Source: Lomentospora prolificans | Lineage: Eukaryota; Ascomycota; Sordariomycetes; Microascales; Microascaceae | DNA length: 64,000 nucleotides | Direction: 5' to 3' | Assembly (NCBI GenBank): GCA_029532625.1 | Contig: JARFXM010000004.1 | Coordinates: 1,116,001 to 1,180,000, forward strand | Part shown: positions 48,149 through 60,500 of the stretch, one piece after another | Position numbering within the stretch: the first letter of the stretch is position 1 | Layout: every line of letters begins with the position of its first letter | Notes under the pieces: model-generated | The model's input: only the letters and a program-made list of their open reading frames with translations | Databases searched by the model: none | What the model was told of the DNA's origin: nothing | Made by a program: the position numbers and the translations under genes

Positions 48149-48610
48149 TGTGATGTTCTAATACCCCTAATAGGGTTAATTGCCTTAAGGTTAGAATAGT
48201 TAGGCCTGTTAGTGGATAAGTGAGGTAATTAGATAGTAATGATAAGGGTTTGTAATGTGTATCCAAGTATGGTCTATAGAGTGACTTGAATTGACTACTA
48301 TAGAACTAAAGAATAACTAGAATATATGATGGTAATGACTGTGACTTATATAGACTTCTTCCTTTGTAGGACTATAGGTCCCTAGAGTGCGGTCCTCCCA
48401 TGGACTGCACCTACTCCTGCTGCAGTCCTTCTGGACTGCCTTTGTCCTGGATGCGGTCCTCTTCTGATTAGTCCAGAGGAGCCAGGTTTAATTCTATTAG
48501 CTTGGGTTGCACTGTCCAGTTCCTGGCCTTCCCAGGTTGCGCCGGGGTTTATCCTTTTCTGCCATGCTTGCCTGCCTGGCCTGTATAAGAGGTCATGTCA
48601 GCCTGTGACA
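48149..48610 (-). repeat. D1: 5' LTR
   Basis: 462 bp, TGTGATGTTCT ... GCCTGTGACA, followed by CTAGC. For the minus-strand element this is the promoter-bearing LTR. Confidence 0.92.
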
Positions 48611-49059
48611 CTAGCTAACTATCCTATATAACTCTTAGATCTCCTCCTCCTACTTTTATAATTACTATTAGAGAGTTACTACCTCTATTACTAACTACTT
48701 AATTTAGAGCTACTATAAACTTACTTACTTACTTATTTCCTTAAAGAGCTTCTTATTATTAGTAGTATTAGGTAGTAACCCTAGTACTAGGGAACTTACT
48801 TTTATAATCCTTTAGAGGTACTATTATAGTAGGGTCTCCTTACTAGATATAGTAATTTCTAGTAAGTTATTACTATTACTACTCTTATTACTATCCTTCT
48901 TATTCTTCTTACTTACTACCTCCCTACTAGCCTTTAAGCTTATAATACTCACCTTCCAACCCTCTTCCTTATATTATAAGGGGTTCTATAGCTACCTCTT
49001 TTTAGTTATAGAAGAGGTTGCTAACTATAAGGATGTATACTTTACTGGCATCCTTAGTA

Positions 49060-49250
49060 GCTAGTTAGTAACTGTTTCTAATAGGTAGGTTACAAGCTCT
49101 TACATACTGATTCTCTATAGGGCCTCTATAGTAGCCCTAGGGATCTCATTATCTACATAGCAGGCTCATAGGCCAGCAACCACCACACAAGCCAGCAGCT
49201 CGTACAAGGTTCCTAGCCACTTCATATCCAACATGCTTTTAAGGGTAGTC
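49060..49250 (-). other. Less-mutated coding-like patch in C1
   Basis: A CA- and TG-containing island amid RIP-saturated C1 sequence. On the minus strand it reads with few stops (MLDMKWLGTLYELLACVVV ... NEIPRATIEAL). It lies beyond the integrase end, towards the 3' LTR, so it could be an extra C1 reading frame. I do not recognise the protein. Confidence 0.4.
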
Positions 49251-51606
49251 CCTAGATACTGAACTACTAGGTACCCTACCCAACTATAGTTCTCCTTTTA
49301 CTCTTTATAAAATTCCTTAATAACTACTATTACTTCCTTATATTCCTTCCTATCTAGGAATTACTTAGCTACCCTTTCTTAGGTAACTTCTTTATAAGTA
49401 ATTCTTATATACTCTCTAATAACTTCTATAAATATATCTATACTATTAGTTTACTTGCTTCTTACTTAGGTTTACTTATAGGGCTAGGTTATAATTACTT
49501 ACTAAACTTTACTTACTACTAAAGGAGCTTACTTATTAATAGTTATTATAAGTAGGTATTATTAATAGGGTTTACTTATTAATAGTTATCTAGTTGCTTA
49601 CTAGGTTATTATTATTATATATAGGGTTATAGGATGACTATAATATCCAGGAAGGGTTCATGAGGGAGGGATAGCCAGTGCCTTTAGTCGCTTAAATATT
49701 TATTGCTAGCCTTTTGGTGATTATATCTACTAGTGATTGTGTCCACTGCTGAATTAAATCTGTCACTATTTTTATTTTGTTTTTTGCCCTTTTTTTTTTT
49801 TTTATATAATCCTCATGATCCCTTGTTCCTTCCTTTGGTTATTTGGTAGTGATTGTGGCCTTTCAGCTGATCTGCCACTACCTTTCATTAATATCAGCAG
49901 AATCCCATTACTCTTATACCTTCCTCTTATCTACTTGCTAGTTACTATAGCATCTTCTTTATCATTACTTACTATATCCCTCTTATATTATTTAGCCTAG
50001 CTACTATTTATTTTCAGCTTTTACTATTATCTATAGTTTATTCTTCCTTTTAACTTCTTATATCTAGTACTTACTAGTATAATATTTCTACTAGTAGGTA
50101 CTTACCTCTACTTCTTCTATTAGTACTTACTAGCCTCCTTTTCTTATAGTTTGAATTAGATATTTAGTAAAGTAGGTAGTATAGGTTAAATGAATAAAAT
50201 ACTAACTTATAAGGAATATCTATTCTAGATTCTTCTTATACTACTAACTACTACTTTAATTATCTATTCTTCCTTACTTTTACCTCTACTATTACTTTCT
50301 TATAATTACCTACTACTTTACCTATATTTTCTATTATATCCTCTACTCTCTCTTAAGAGTTATCCTTTAGATCCTATCTTACTTATTAGACTAGATACTT
50401 ATATCCTATTTAGGTATTATAATAGCTAATAATCTATTTAACCTTAAACTCCTCCTCTTTATTAACTTAGACTAGCTTTAGGGGTTTTATATACTTCTAA
50501 TAGGGATTACTTCCTTATAGGGGTTTAAAGATATATACTACTAAGATTACTAGGTGAATCTTCTAGTTCTTTAAGAAGTTCAATTTAATAGTAAGCTTAT
50601 ATACTTTCCTTATAACCTTGAATAGTCCTACTTAGCTTGGTGACCACTTCTTTTTTAGTTTGCCTAGTAAGCTATAGCTATTATACAGTTATAAGTAAAT
50701 AATATTACCTACCTAAAAGGTTACTAGCTAGTAGTGCTTATTATACCTTAGCTTTGACAATATACTAGCTATTATAATAAGCACTTCTACTTCTTTACTA
50801 TTTACTTACTAGATTAAGTCTAGTGTGAGTTTCATTATTACTTTCCTTACTCCTGCTATATTAGTAATAGCTACTAAAACATTTCTTAGCTTAAAACTAA
50901 GGGTTAGTATATTAGGGCTTTATCTAATTAGGGCTAAAAATATATTATTGAGATTAAACTATAGTACTAGTAAGAGATTAATCTAGCTTTCTTCTAGATA
51001 GTTTGTTATATAATAGTAGATTATAATCTTAACTATCTGGATCTTCCTTTTAGATATTCCATCAGTCTATAGGTAGTAAGCTATTACTATTAGTTAACTA
51101 ACCTTCAATACCTTATAGACCTCTAACCAGATTTCTAAAGTAAACTTTAGATCTCTATTACTAATGATATATACTGGTAATCCCTAATCATAATATAATA
51201 TTACTTGTAGTACTATTGCTACCTACTGTACTATAGTTATTATCTTACTGTTTATAATTAATAGTATCTTCTTACTAAAGGTGTAGTTAATTACTAGTAA
51301 GTTATCTAGTATTTGATAGCTAGGTATTACCTAGAATATACCTTTTACTAGAATAGTGGGTATATCTATGATGAAATCTATTATAATTATATGATATGGG
51401 GTTAGTACTGTGTTGATCCTTTTTATTTTACTGTATAGTTGCTGCCTATCCCTTTGGTTCTATAGGTATACTAGGTAGTAACTATAATACTTCTTGATTT
51501 TATCTACTTTTTAATAGATATAAAAGTCTTATAAGTTATATAGTATTCTTTTACTTTTTATATATTAATAGTTATTATATACTATCTTAAGGATAACCTA
51601 TACTAT

Positions 51607-52046
51607 TGTAATGGGTTGAACCCTGGAACATGAGTGCCAGTAATACTGGCACCCCCTATGCCCTCTGAAAGGGGACAGCGCCCTCTTAATGGGCCCACTA
51701 TGATCAGAGCTCTATACACCCCCCTGTCAGGAGGTCTGCTAGCAATCCCCCTATGGACCCATAGTAATAGGACTGCCTACACACCCCCCTGTCAGGAAGC
51801 CTGCAAGCAATCTCCTAGTAGACCAGCTGCAGTAGGACAGTATACATACCCCCTGCCTAGAGGTCTGTAACCCTACTATAGACCTACTCCTATAGGTGTG
51901 TATACCCCTGTAGGCAGCCCCTATATAACTGCTACTATAGTAGAAGATCCCTTTTTCCTATTCTTTCCTTTTGCTCTTTAGTTATTTTATAATAGATATA
52001 TCTAGGCCCTATGCTATAGACTACACTCTATGGCTAGCTTGTAACA
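51607..52046 (+). repeat. A2: 5' LTR with TATA box and R start
   Basis: 440 bp. TATATAA at 51922-51928 lies 58 bp upstream of AGTTATTTTATAATA (51980-51994), the inferred transcript start because it pairs with the primer-binding site. That leaves 67 bp from R start to LTR end. Confidence 0.92.
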
Positions 52047-52061
52047 TATTATAAAATAACT
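52047..52061 (+). promoter_or_regulatory. A2: self-priming primer-binding site
   Basis: TATTATAAAATAACT directly follows the LTR and is a perfect 15-nt reverse complement of 51980-51994. The match stops exactly at the LTR edge. Elements of the Tf1/sushi type prime this way instead of with a tRNA. Confidence 0.78.
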
Positions 52062-55000
52062 CTCTACAAAAGAACCCTTAGAAGCGATAGTTAGTCACTA
52101 TGGCATCTCTAAGCGTTCCCTTTATAATCGACCCCCCTTTACTAGAAGGAAAGACCTCTTCAAACCCTAACTAGGTAAACTATCTGGTTAAGTAAGCTAT
52201 AAACTAGGCCACTTAACTAATACAGGAATAGCTAGCCTAGCTAACTACTACCCTATAAATAATACAGGCTGTGATAATGAACCTGGCCCCATTCGCTGGT
52301 TCCACTCTAGGTGTATAAATACCCCTCTCTAACTAGCCCTTTAAGCCCTCTACTAAAGAGATACTCCCTACTACTCACTAAGGAGCAGTTAAACTAAAAC
52401 TCCTACTAAACCCCCCTAAGTTCATAGGGAAGTAGAAGGATTATAATATATAGGTATAGTAGATATATAATAAGATCTACTATAATAACCTGCTTATTAG
52501 AGATAATAGAAGGATATAGTATATTATTAACTCCTACTTAGGACTAATACCCTAAGTTATAGTCTTAACTTTCTTTACTAAAGGTGGACTAAATAGTCTC
52601 TAAGACCCTAATACCTTTATAGACTATCTAGATTAGACCTATACTAATAGGAACTAAAGAGCCTAAGCCTATAATGAACTCTATACCCTGAAATAGGGAA
52701 ATAACAAACTCTACTTATCTTATCTACTAAGGTATAAACAGCTGATAGTAGAAGCAGGCGTAGCCAGTTGGGCAGATAAAACCAAGATCTCCTTTCTTAA
52801 GAAGGGCCTTCACTAAGAGATCCATGAAAAACTAATTAGTGTGAACCTCCCTACTAAGTACTTCCTATAGATTAACTATATTAGGGAAATTATAGGTGAG
52901 CTTGAATAGTTAGAATAGAGCTTGCACCTAGCCTACTACTAGAACCCTAACTTGACCAGGAGACTAGAAAGGAAACCTAGCTCCTAGTATACTCTGGACT
53001 ATCACCCCTAACTTAATAGAGATAGGGATATAAGGATGATAGGAGTAAACCGTGCCTGTATGGATAGGTGTGCTAAGTAAAAATAGAACTGTGGTTACTT
53101 GCTGAAGAATAGGAGGGAACTAATATAGCCCTCCTGTCTTGATGCTAGTTCCCTCTATAGTAACTCTGAATACTTATCTACACTACTAAAGGAGGTCCTT
53201 ATTAGGTGAGTAAAAGAAGATGTAGAGAGTACTCTGGAATCCTTAGGTAAGGAGAGTAAGTTAGAAAAAGGCTAGCTCTAGTATAAAGTTAGGTATTAGA
53301 GCCTCTAGTAACTAAGAAGTAAGATTAGGAAGCTTTTAAGCTAAGAATAGATAGGAACCCTATACTAATTACTACTTAAGTTAATAAAAAAATTATTAAA
53401 GTACTAGTAGATACTAGGTATAACTTTTATATAGTTATTAGTAAATCCTTTACTAAGTTACTCTACCTCCCCCTTATTAATTACTCCCCTTAAGTAGTAT
53501 AAGGGTTCTTTAATAACTCTCTGGCTATATATATTATAGGTGTAGCTATACTAGATATAAAGATAGGAGGATTTATAGAATACCTCTTTACCTATATTAT
53601 CCCTAGCCTAAGTAAGGACTTATTCCTAGGTAAACCCTAGTTAGAAAGAAATACTATTGTCTTCTATGTAGATTAGTAGTACTTCTTCTATAGAAAGGTG
53701 GGGATCACTATCTGTCTTATAAGTAAGGAAGAGCCTATAAGACTCTAAGAGATCTAGGTAGTGGCCCTTCTCCCTATGTACTCTTTTGCTATACTCTATA
53801 GGTGCCTCTACTATAAGAAACTACCTATGTTTATATAGCTAAGAGTAGTAAGTATTATAGATATAGATAAAGTACTTGAAAGGAAGGCCCCTATAAACCT
53901 AGAAAACTATATCTTATAATATATCTTTAAAGAGTTCCCTTAACTTTTCTCTAAAGACTCTATAAATAGACTACCTCCTTACTAGCTAGGAGTAGACTAT
54001 AAGATTAACCTAGTCCTAGATAAGGATAGTGTAGAACTGCCTTTACTATAGGGTCTACTATACTATATATCTAGAGAGGAGCTACTAGTCCTCTGCTAGA
54101 TGCTCTCTAAGCTGCTTAATAAAGGGTTTATTTAAGCTAGTAGCTTGCTAGTAGTAGCCCTAGTGCTTTTTATATAGAAACTAGGAGGCAGCCTCTGCTT
54201 CTATATTAACTACTAAGTGCTTAATACTATATTAAAAAAGGACTGCTACCTACTCCTACTGATTATAGAGACCCTGTGTAACCTAGCTGGTACCTAATAG
54301 TTCACTAAACTGGATGTCTGTACTGCTTTCTATAAGATCTATATGGCAGAGGGCTATGAAGAGAAAACCATATTCCAGACCTAATATAGACTCTTTAAAT
54401 AGCTAGTATACCTATTCAGGCTGTCTAACACTCCTATGACCTTCTAGTAGCTTATTAATATGACTTTATGTGAATTCACTAATTTCGTCACTACCTACAT
54501 TGATGATATGCTTATCTATTCGAAAGGATCCCAGAGCGACCATAAAGTGAAAGTATAGAAGGTACTCTGAGTGCTCTCTGATGTAGGACTATACTTAGAC
54601 CTGAAGAAGTATAAGTTTAGTATGAAAATAGTTAAGTACCTAGGGTTCATGATAACTACTGGAAAAGGTGTCTTCTATGACCTGGAAAAGCTGAGGGCTA
54701 TCTGTGAATAGGCCCTGCTAACCTCTGTAAGGGGTATCTGAAGTTTCCTTAGTTTCGCTAACTATTACTGAGTGTTCATCTATAACTTTGTGAAGGTGAC
54801 CCTACTACTAACTTAGCTGATGAGGAAAGGGATCTTATTCTAGTAGGGCTAGGAGTAGTAGGAGGCCTTTGATACCTTGAAGGTAGCCTTTATAAAGAAG
54901 CTGATGCTTTACTAGTAGGACCCTGAATAACCCACCTAGGTCAAGATGGACTACTCTGGATTTACCCTAGGTGGCATCCTCTCCTAAGAGGATAGAAGTA

Positions 55001-57082
55001 GGTAGTACTATGTTATAGCCTATTACTTATAGTAGCTTAGCCCTACTGAGTATAACTACCCTATCCATGATAAAGAGATACTGGTGATTGTATGATGCCT
55101 CTCTGAATAGTCTATGGAACTAACTAGTTATAGTACCTTCACTATACTTATAGACTATTAGAATCTTACCTACTTTATAACTAGGTAGTAGCTAATAGAA
55201 TAGTAAAGCTATTAAGCTGAACTTCTATCCTATTATCACTTCACTCTATACTACTACCTAGGGAGCCTAAATAGTATAGTAGATGCCCTATCCTACTGAG
55301 AGTAAGATATTCCTTAGGATGACCTAGATGACTGAGAAATAGGATATTTCATCTAACTGATTCCTGCCTCTATGCTCCCTATAGAACCTACTATTATCCT
55401 ACTAGAGCTGCCTTAGATGGTATAGAGTGAGCCTATAGAAGAGCCCCTAGTAATAAGCCCTGTAGATGTCTTCTAGATAGAACTGGAGCTATAATAGCTT
55501 TGGAATGATGCCTTACTAGAAGATACCATCTATTGGAGAGTATTTACTGTAGTCTCTTAGGGGGACTATAGTTTTCCCCTAATGCTAAACCTCAAGCTAT
55601 AGATATTAGAATACCACATTGATATAAATAATTAGCTTACCTTTAGAGATTAATTATAGGTACCTAGTAAGGGTGCAAGCTGCCCCCTATAGGGCTATAT
55701 AGTCTAAGCTATCTATAATGCAAGCACTACTAGCTACCTAGGCTATAAGGGAACTATTACTATAGTAACCTGCTAGTTTTATTAGCCTGGGTTGATATAG
55801 GATATCTGCTAGTTTGTAAGGAACTGCAATATCTATAGAAGAGGAACTATCTAGAGATAGACTAAATATAGCCTCCTTAAACTGCTCCCTATACTAGAGA
55901 GGACCTGGAGTAAGCTTGCTATGGACTTTATAACTGACCTTCCCCCTACTAGTCCAGATGGAGTGACCTTCCTATGGGTTATCGTCGACTGCCTCTCCAA
56001 GAATGTGATACTGGAACCAATGATGACTATAGCTGTGGAAGCCTGCGCTGAGTGCTTCCTCACTATCCATTACTAGTATCACAGAATTCCCAACTCAATC
56101 ATGAGTGATAGAGGTAGCAACTAGATGAGCTGTTTCTAGAGAAGGTTCTGTGAATGGCTGGGGATCAAATGCTGACTAAGCTTAGCCTATTACCTGTAGA
56201 CTGATAGTGGCCCTGAACGAATGAACCAGGAAGTATAATACTACCTGTGGGCATTCGTCTGTTATTCCTAGTTAGATTGGGGTGAGTATATCCTACTTGT
56301 ATAGTTAGCTCTGAACAATAGGGTGAATACTACTATTAGGATGAGCCTATTCTTCCTAGAATATGGCTATAATGTGGATCTGCTCAGTATTGTAGAGAGT
56401 GCTCCCTCTGCTCCCTGTGATGTGGAAGAGAAATAAGCTAATAAGTTCTATACCTGCCTCTGCGAAGCTACTAGGTTTACCCAGGTAGTAATAGCTGCCG
56501 CCTAACTCTAATAGGAAGAAGTAGTAAATACGTAGTACTACCTAGCTAAGAGGTTCAAGGTTAGTAATAAGGTCTGGCTCTAGGTGAAGAACTATAGCTC
56601 GCTATACCTATTAAAGAAGTTAGACTGGCTCTACTATAAATATATGGTGATAGTAGTGCTAAGTGCCAGTGTTATAGAACTGGATATCCCTGGTAATATC
56701 TACAAGTGCTTTAATATAGACCTCCTATAGTGAGTACATAGCGACCCACTACCAGGCTAGTAAACTGATGATATATAACCCCCACTGCTCTATAAAGGCA
56801 GAGAAGATGAATACTAAGTGGTATAAATCCTCTGTGCCAGGTGGAAGAAGTAAGGAAGAGGCTATTTCTGTAAAGCCTTAGTATATTAGGAAGGCTATAT
56901 AGCTCCTACTTAGGAACTAGTAGAATATATATAGGATATAGTAGCATTGGATACCTATGAAGTGTGCTATGGACCTATCACTGAAGCGGATGGGCCTGTA
57001 GAGGAATACGACAACCTCCGGAGACCATGTGGAGCTGTAATGAACCCCTGATGAGGGCCTTCTGATAGGAGGAGGGGGGTAC

Positions 57083-57522
57083 TGTAATAGGTTGAACCCT
57101 GGAACACGAGTGCCAGTAATGCTGGCACCCCCTATGCCCTCTGAAAGGGGATAGTGCCCTCTTAATAGGCCTACTACGATCAGAGCTCTGCGCACCCCCC
57201 TATCAGGAGGTCTGCTAGTAATCCCCCTATGGACCCATGGTAATAGGACTGCCTGTGTACCCCCCTGTTAGGAAGCCTGCAAGTAATCTCCCAGTGGACT
57301 AGCTGTAGTGGGACAGTATACGTGCCCCCTGCCTAGAGGTCTATGACCCTACTATGGACCTACTCCCATGGGTGTGCACACCCCTGTAGGCAGCCCCTAT
57401 ATAACTGCTGCTGTAGTAGAAGATCCCTTTTTCCTATTCTTTCCTTTTACTCTTTAGTTATTTTATAATAGACATATCTGGGCCCTGCGCTGCAGACCAC
57501 ACTCCGTGGCTAGCCTGTAACA
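57083..57522 (+). repeat. A2: 3' LTR
   Basis: 440 bp. It keeps CG, CA and TG at many places (GGAACACGAGTGCC, ACTCCGTGGCTAGCC) and so is among the least mutated repeat segments here. Confidence 0.93.
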
Positions 57523-60500
57523 ACTATTAGGTATAGTATATATAGCTTATAATTACTTTTAGTATTAATAAAGTAGAGAAGGCTATTACTTTCCTAGAAT
57601 AGCCTAACTAGTATTAGCCTCTTCTAGCTTATCCTAGCTTCCTCTTCTTTTTATTATCTAATTATATATAATACCTTTCCTAGCTTACTATCCTTCTTAT
57701 AACTATTAATAATTAGTTACTATAGATCCTCTGTTAGTTAGATTACTAGTATTTGTATTCCTTGTCTTTCTACCTCCTCTAGGGTATATACTTACTTATC
57801 TATTATATCTATCCTAATATTATTTAGTTTATTAGGTTGTTTATAGTCTAGCCTAGTATCCCTTATAAGTGTGGTTAGTAATTATAAAAGTGTATCTAGT
57901 ACTATATTTAATAGTCTAAATATATAGAAAACCTTAAGATTAAATTATAATAGCTAGTTTATAGTATTTACTAGCTTTAAGTTAGCCTTACTAAGATCTA
58001 TAGTCTTTAAGGAGGTATATTTTATAATCCCTTTTAATAGTAAGTAATCTATAAGAATTACTATTAAGGATTTATTCACCCTAACTATTTTCTATAGCTT
58101 CCTTACTACCTAGATAACTACTACTAATTCTACCTCTATTAATCTATACTTCTTCTCTACATTTAAGTGTATATATAATAGAAAGTATAGTAGCTATAAT
58201 TCCTTTACTATAATATCTTTTCCTAGAATAGATTTACTATCCTATTCCTTACTATATAGCTAGAATATATATATACTAAAGGTGATTCTACTAGCATCTA
58301 CTTTTAAGAATAGTATTTAGTCTAGATCTATATAATATAGTAATATTTACTTATAGAGGAAGGATTATAAATTAGTAAATACCTCCTACTCTTCTAGTAT
58401 TAGGGTAAACCTATATTTACTTGCTTTCTACTTCCTCTACTACTTACTATTCTTTCCAGGGATGATCTCCTAGCTCTCTTATATAGCTTTTAGCTCTATG
58501 GTTTTCTGCCTCTATAGTGGCACTATCTATATATTAAACTATAGAATCATTATATAGATAAATATTACTATACTAATATAGTATTCTAACTTTTCTAAAT
58601 TATCTAGGCACTATATTATCTATTCAAATCCTAGGATATAATCACTTATCTTCTACTTGCTATTACTATTAAGGATATAACTAAGGAAAGTAATACTAGG
58701 GAAGCCTATAAAGGATTTACTTATAGAGATATATAAGTAATTCCTACTTATTATCTATATTACTATTTCTATATAGTATAGATGCTCCTCCTCTGTATTA
58801 CTAAAGATCATGATGTTATTGATGTATGCTTACATAAAATAATAGTGCTTGAAGAATAAGTGATCTATATATCATTGTATAAATACTAGCAAGTTCTTAA
58901 AACCCATAAGAACAACATTCAATTACTCCAACCCTTACAGGCTGATCACTACTATATAGTCATGATGCTTATAATAGATTAGTAGCTAATAGAAGAACTT
59001 TTTAGTATCCAGGCTAGTGAACACTCACTTACTATATAGTATTTCTATAATATCTTCCTAACTTAACAGTAGGTAAATATCTAGTATTACCTACTTATTT
59101 AGCAGTTATAGGTTAATAACTACTCTCCTATCATATTTTTTAGTATCTATAGATTAGTATACTATAAATGCTAGGCAAGTGATTAGTACTAGTTACCTCA
59201 TCTATTCCATCTTTCCTTACTAGTAAAGAGGGTTATAGGTCTTATCTAAAATAAGTCTCTTATTACTTACTAATAGGTATTAGTATATATTTTATTTTTA
59301 GTTTTACTAACTATTAGTAAGATTAATTCTTATTTTATCCTCTTCTACTATAGGCATAATCCCTTAATCCTTATAGATAATCTTATATTTATTTATAAGG
59401 TTAGTTATCTTTACTATAAACTCTAGGTTAGTATTTACTATTAAAACCCCTTTTTTAATTTTTATAACTAGTACTTTCTCTAGTATATTAATACTATAGC
59501 TAGGGATTTAATAATCAGTATTAAGAAGTACCTTTTAGGCCTGCTCTTACTCTTCTTATACCTCTACTACCTCTTTCTCTACTATTTATAACTACTAGTA
59601 AGTAACCTCTCCCTTAATAGGATTATCCAGCCTCTCTATTACTTCTATTAATACTATAAATACCTATTCTTTAAGGTTACTCTCTACTATTCTTCCTACT
59701 CTTTTACTATACTTTAATATTATCTAGGATACTATTAGGTTACTAGCTATTACTATTTTAGAGGTAGACTATAATATCTTAGTATTATAGATATTATTAT
59801 ATATTAACTAAAAGTAGTAAGTTTACTCTTACTTACTATCCCTTTCCTTCTACTACCTAACCTTTCCTACTTTTATTAGTTTTAAAAAGTTAATATAGTA
59901 AAGAGGGATTACTATTTTAGATCCTAGTAGGATCCTTACTATATAAGCTACTACTACCTTTCTTTTTATCCTTCTTTTCTTCTTCAATATCTTTAAGTCT
60001 ATTTTCATCCCCTAATATACTAGGAACTTAATAATTCCCTTCTATAAGTTAATTATTACTCCTATCTATATTAAGAAATTATTACTAAGTAATAACTTAG
60101 GACTAAGGTTATTAATAATATCTACTATTATAGTTATATAGCTATTAACTTCTATTTCCTATATAGTTCTAGGAATATAGAAATTAAAGTTTACTTCCTT
60201 AGTAATATCAAAATTAGCTCCTATACCTACTATTATAACTAGCTTACTTTTAGTAGTAAATACTATATTTAGTAAGTTCTTAGTAAGCTATTCCTTATCA
60301 ACTAGGATAAAGCTTACTCCTATATTAAGGTAGATCTCTACTTCTAGTCTATTCTTCTCAAATCTTACTAGTATCTATAAGTATATTAATTATTAGTCTT
60401 TTAAGATAAGGGTTAGTAGTATTATTAGGTTAATTACTTATCCTAGGGAGTAGGGTAGGTTATTATTATTTACTACTTAATTTCTTAGGTATAATCTCTT

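Larger units (their letters stand above)
41284..48610 (-). mobile_element. D1: chromovirus-type Ty3/Gypsy element, partly RIP-mutated
   Basis: 7,327 bp with 462-bp LTRs and TSD CTAGC (41279-41283 and 48611-48615) in C1. Gag lies on the minus strand at about 47,340-47,520 (HFYHRLKDKVKDK, a retrotransposon gag core). Reverse transcriptase is at 44,724-44,747 (YLDNILIF, second D changed to N). A chromodomain is at about 42,490-42,620 (EYKVEKVLNS, YLIK-KGY with W lost to a stop). The polypurine tract is on the minus strand next to 41,746 (AAAGGGAGGAGG). The element keeps TG but has lost CA on the plus strand. A separate plus-strand gene lies at 41,985-42,490. Confidence 0.9.
51607..57522 (+). mobile_element. 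A2: complete family A chromovirus, least mutated A copy
   Basis: 5,916 bp with LTRs of 440 bp (51607-52046 and 57083-57522), both starting TGTAAT and ending GTAACA, and TSD ACTAT (51602-51606 and 57523-57527) in C1. Plus-strand order: gag region about 52.1-53.3 kb; protease near 53,404 (LVDT, Gly lost); reverse transcriptase with intact YIDDMLIYS at 54,496; RNase H about 55.0-55.3 kb; integrase about 55.9-56.7 kb (DFITDLPPTSPDG, VIVDCLSKNV); chromodomain about 56.8-56.95 kb; polypurine tract ending AGGAGGGGGG before the 3' LTR. Many TAG stops from CAG/TGG make it inactive. It is probably the best template for the family consensus. Confidence 0.94.

Noticed and set aside
51634..51870. 78-residue plus-strand open frame with Pro/Ser-rich text
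   Set aside because: It falls inside the A2 5' LTR and comes from the repeated CCCCCCTGTCAGGA segments. Other A LTRs break it.
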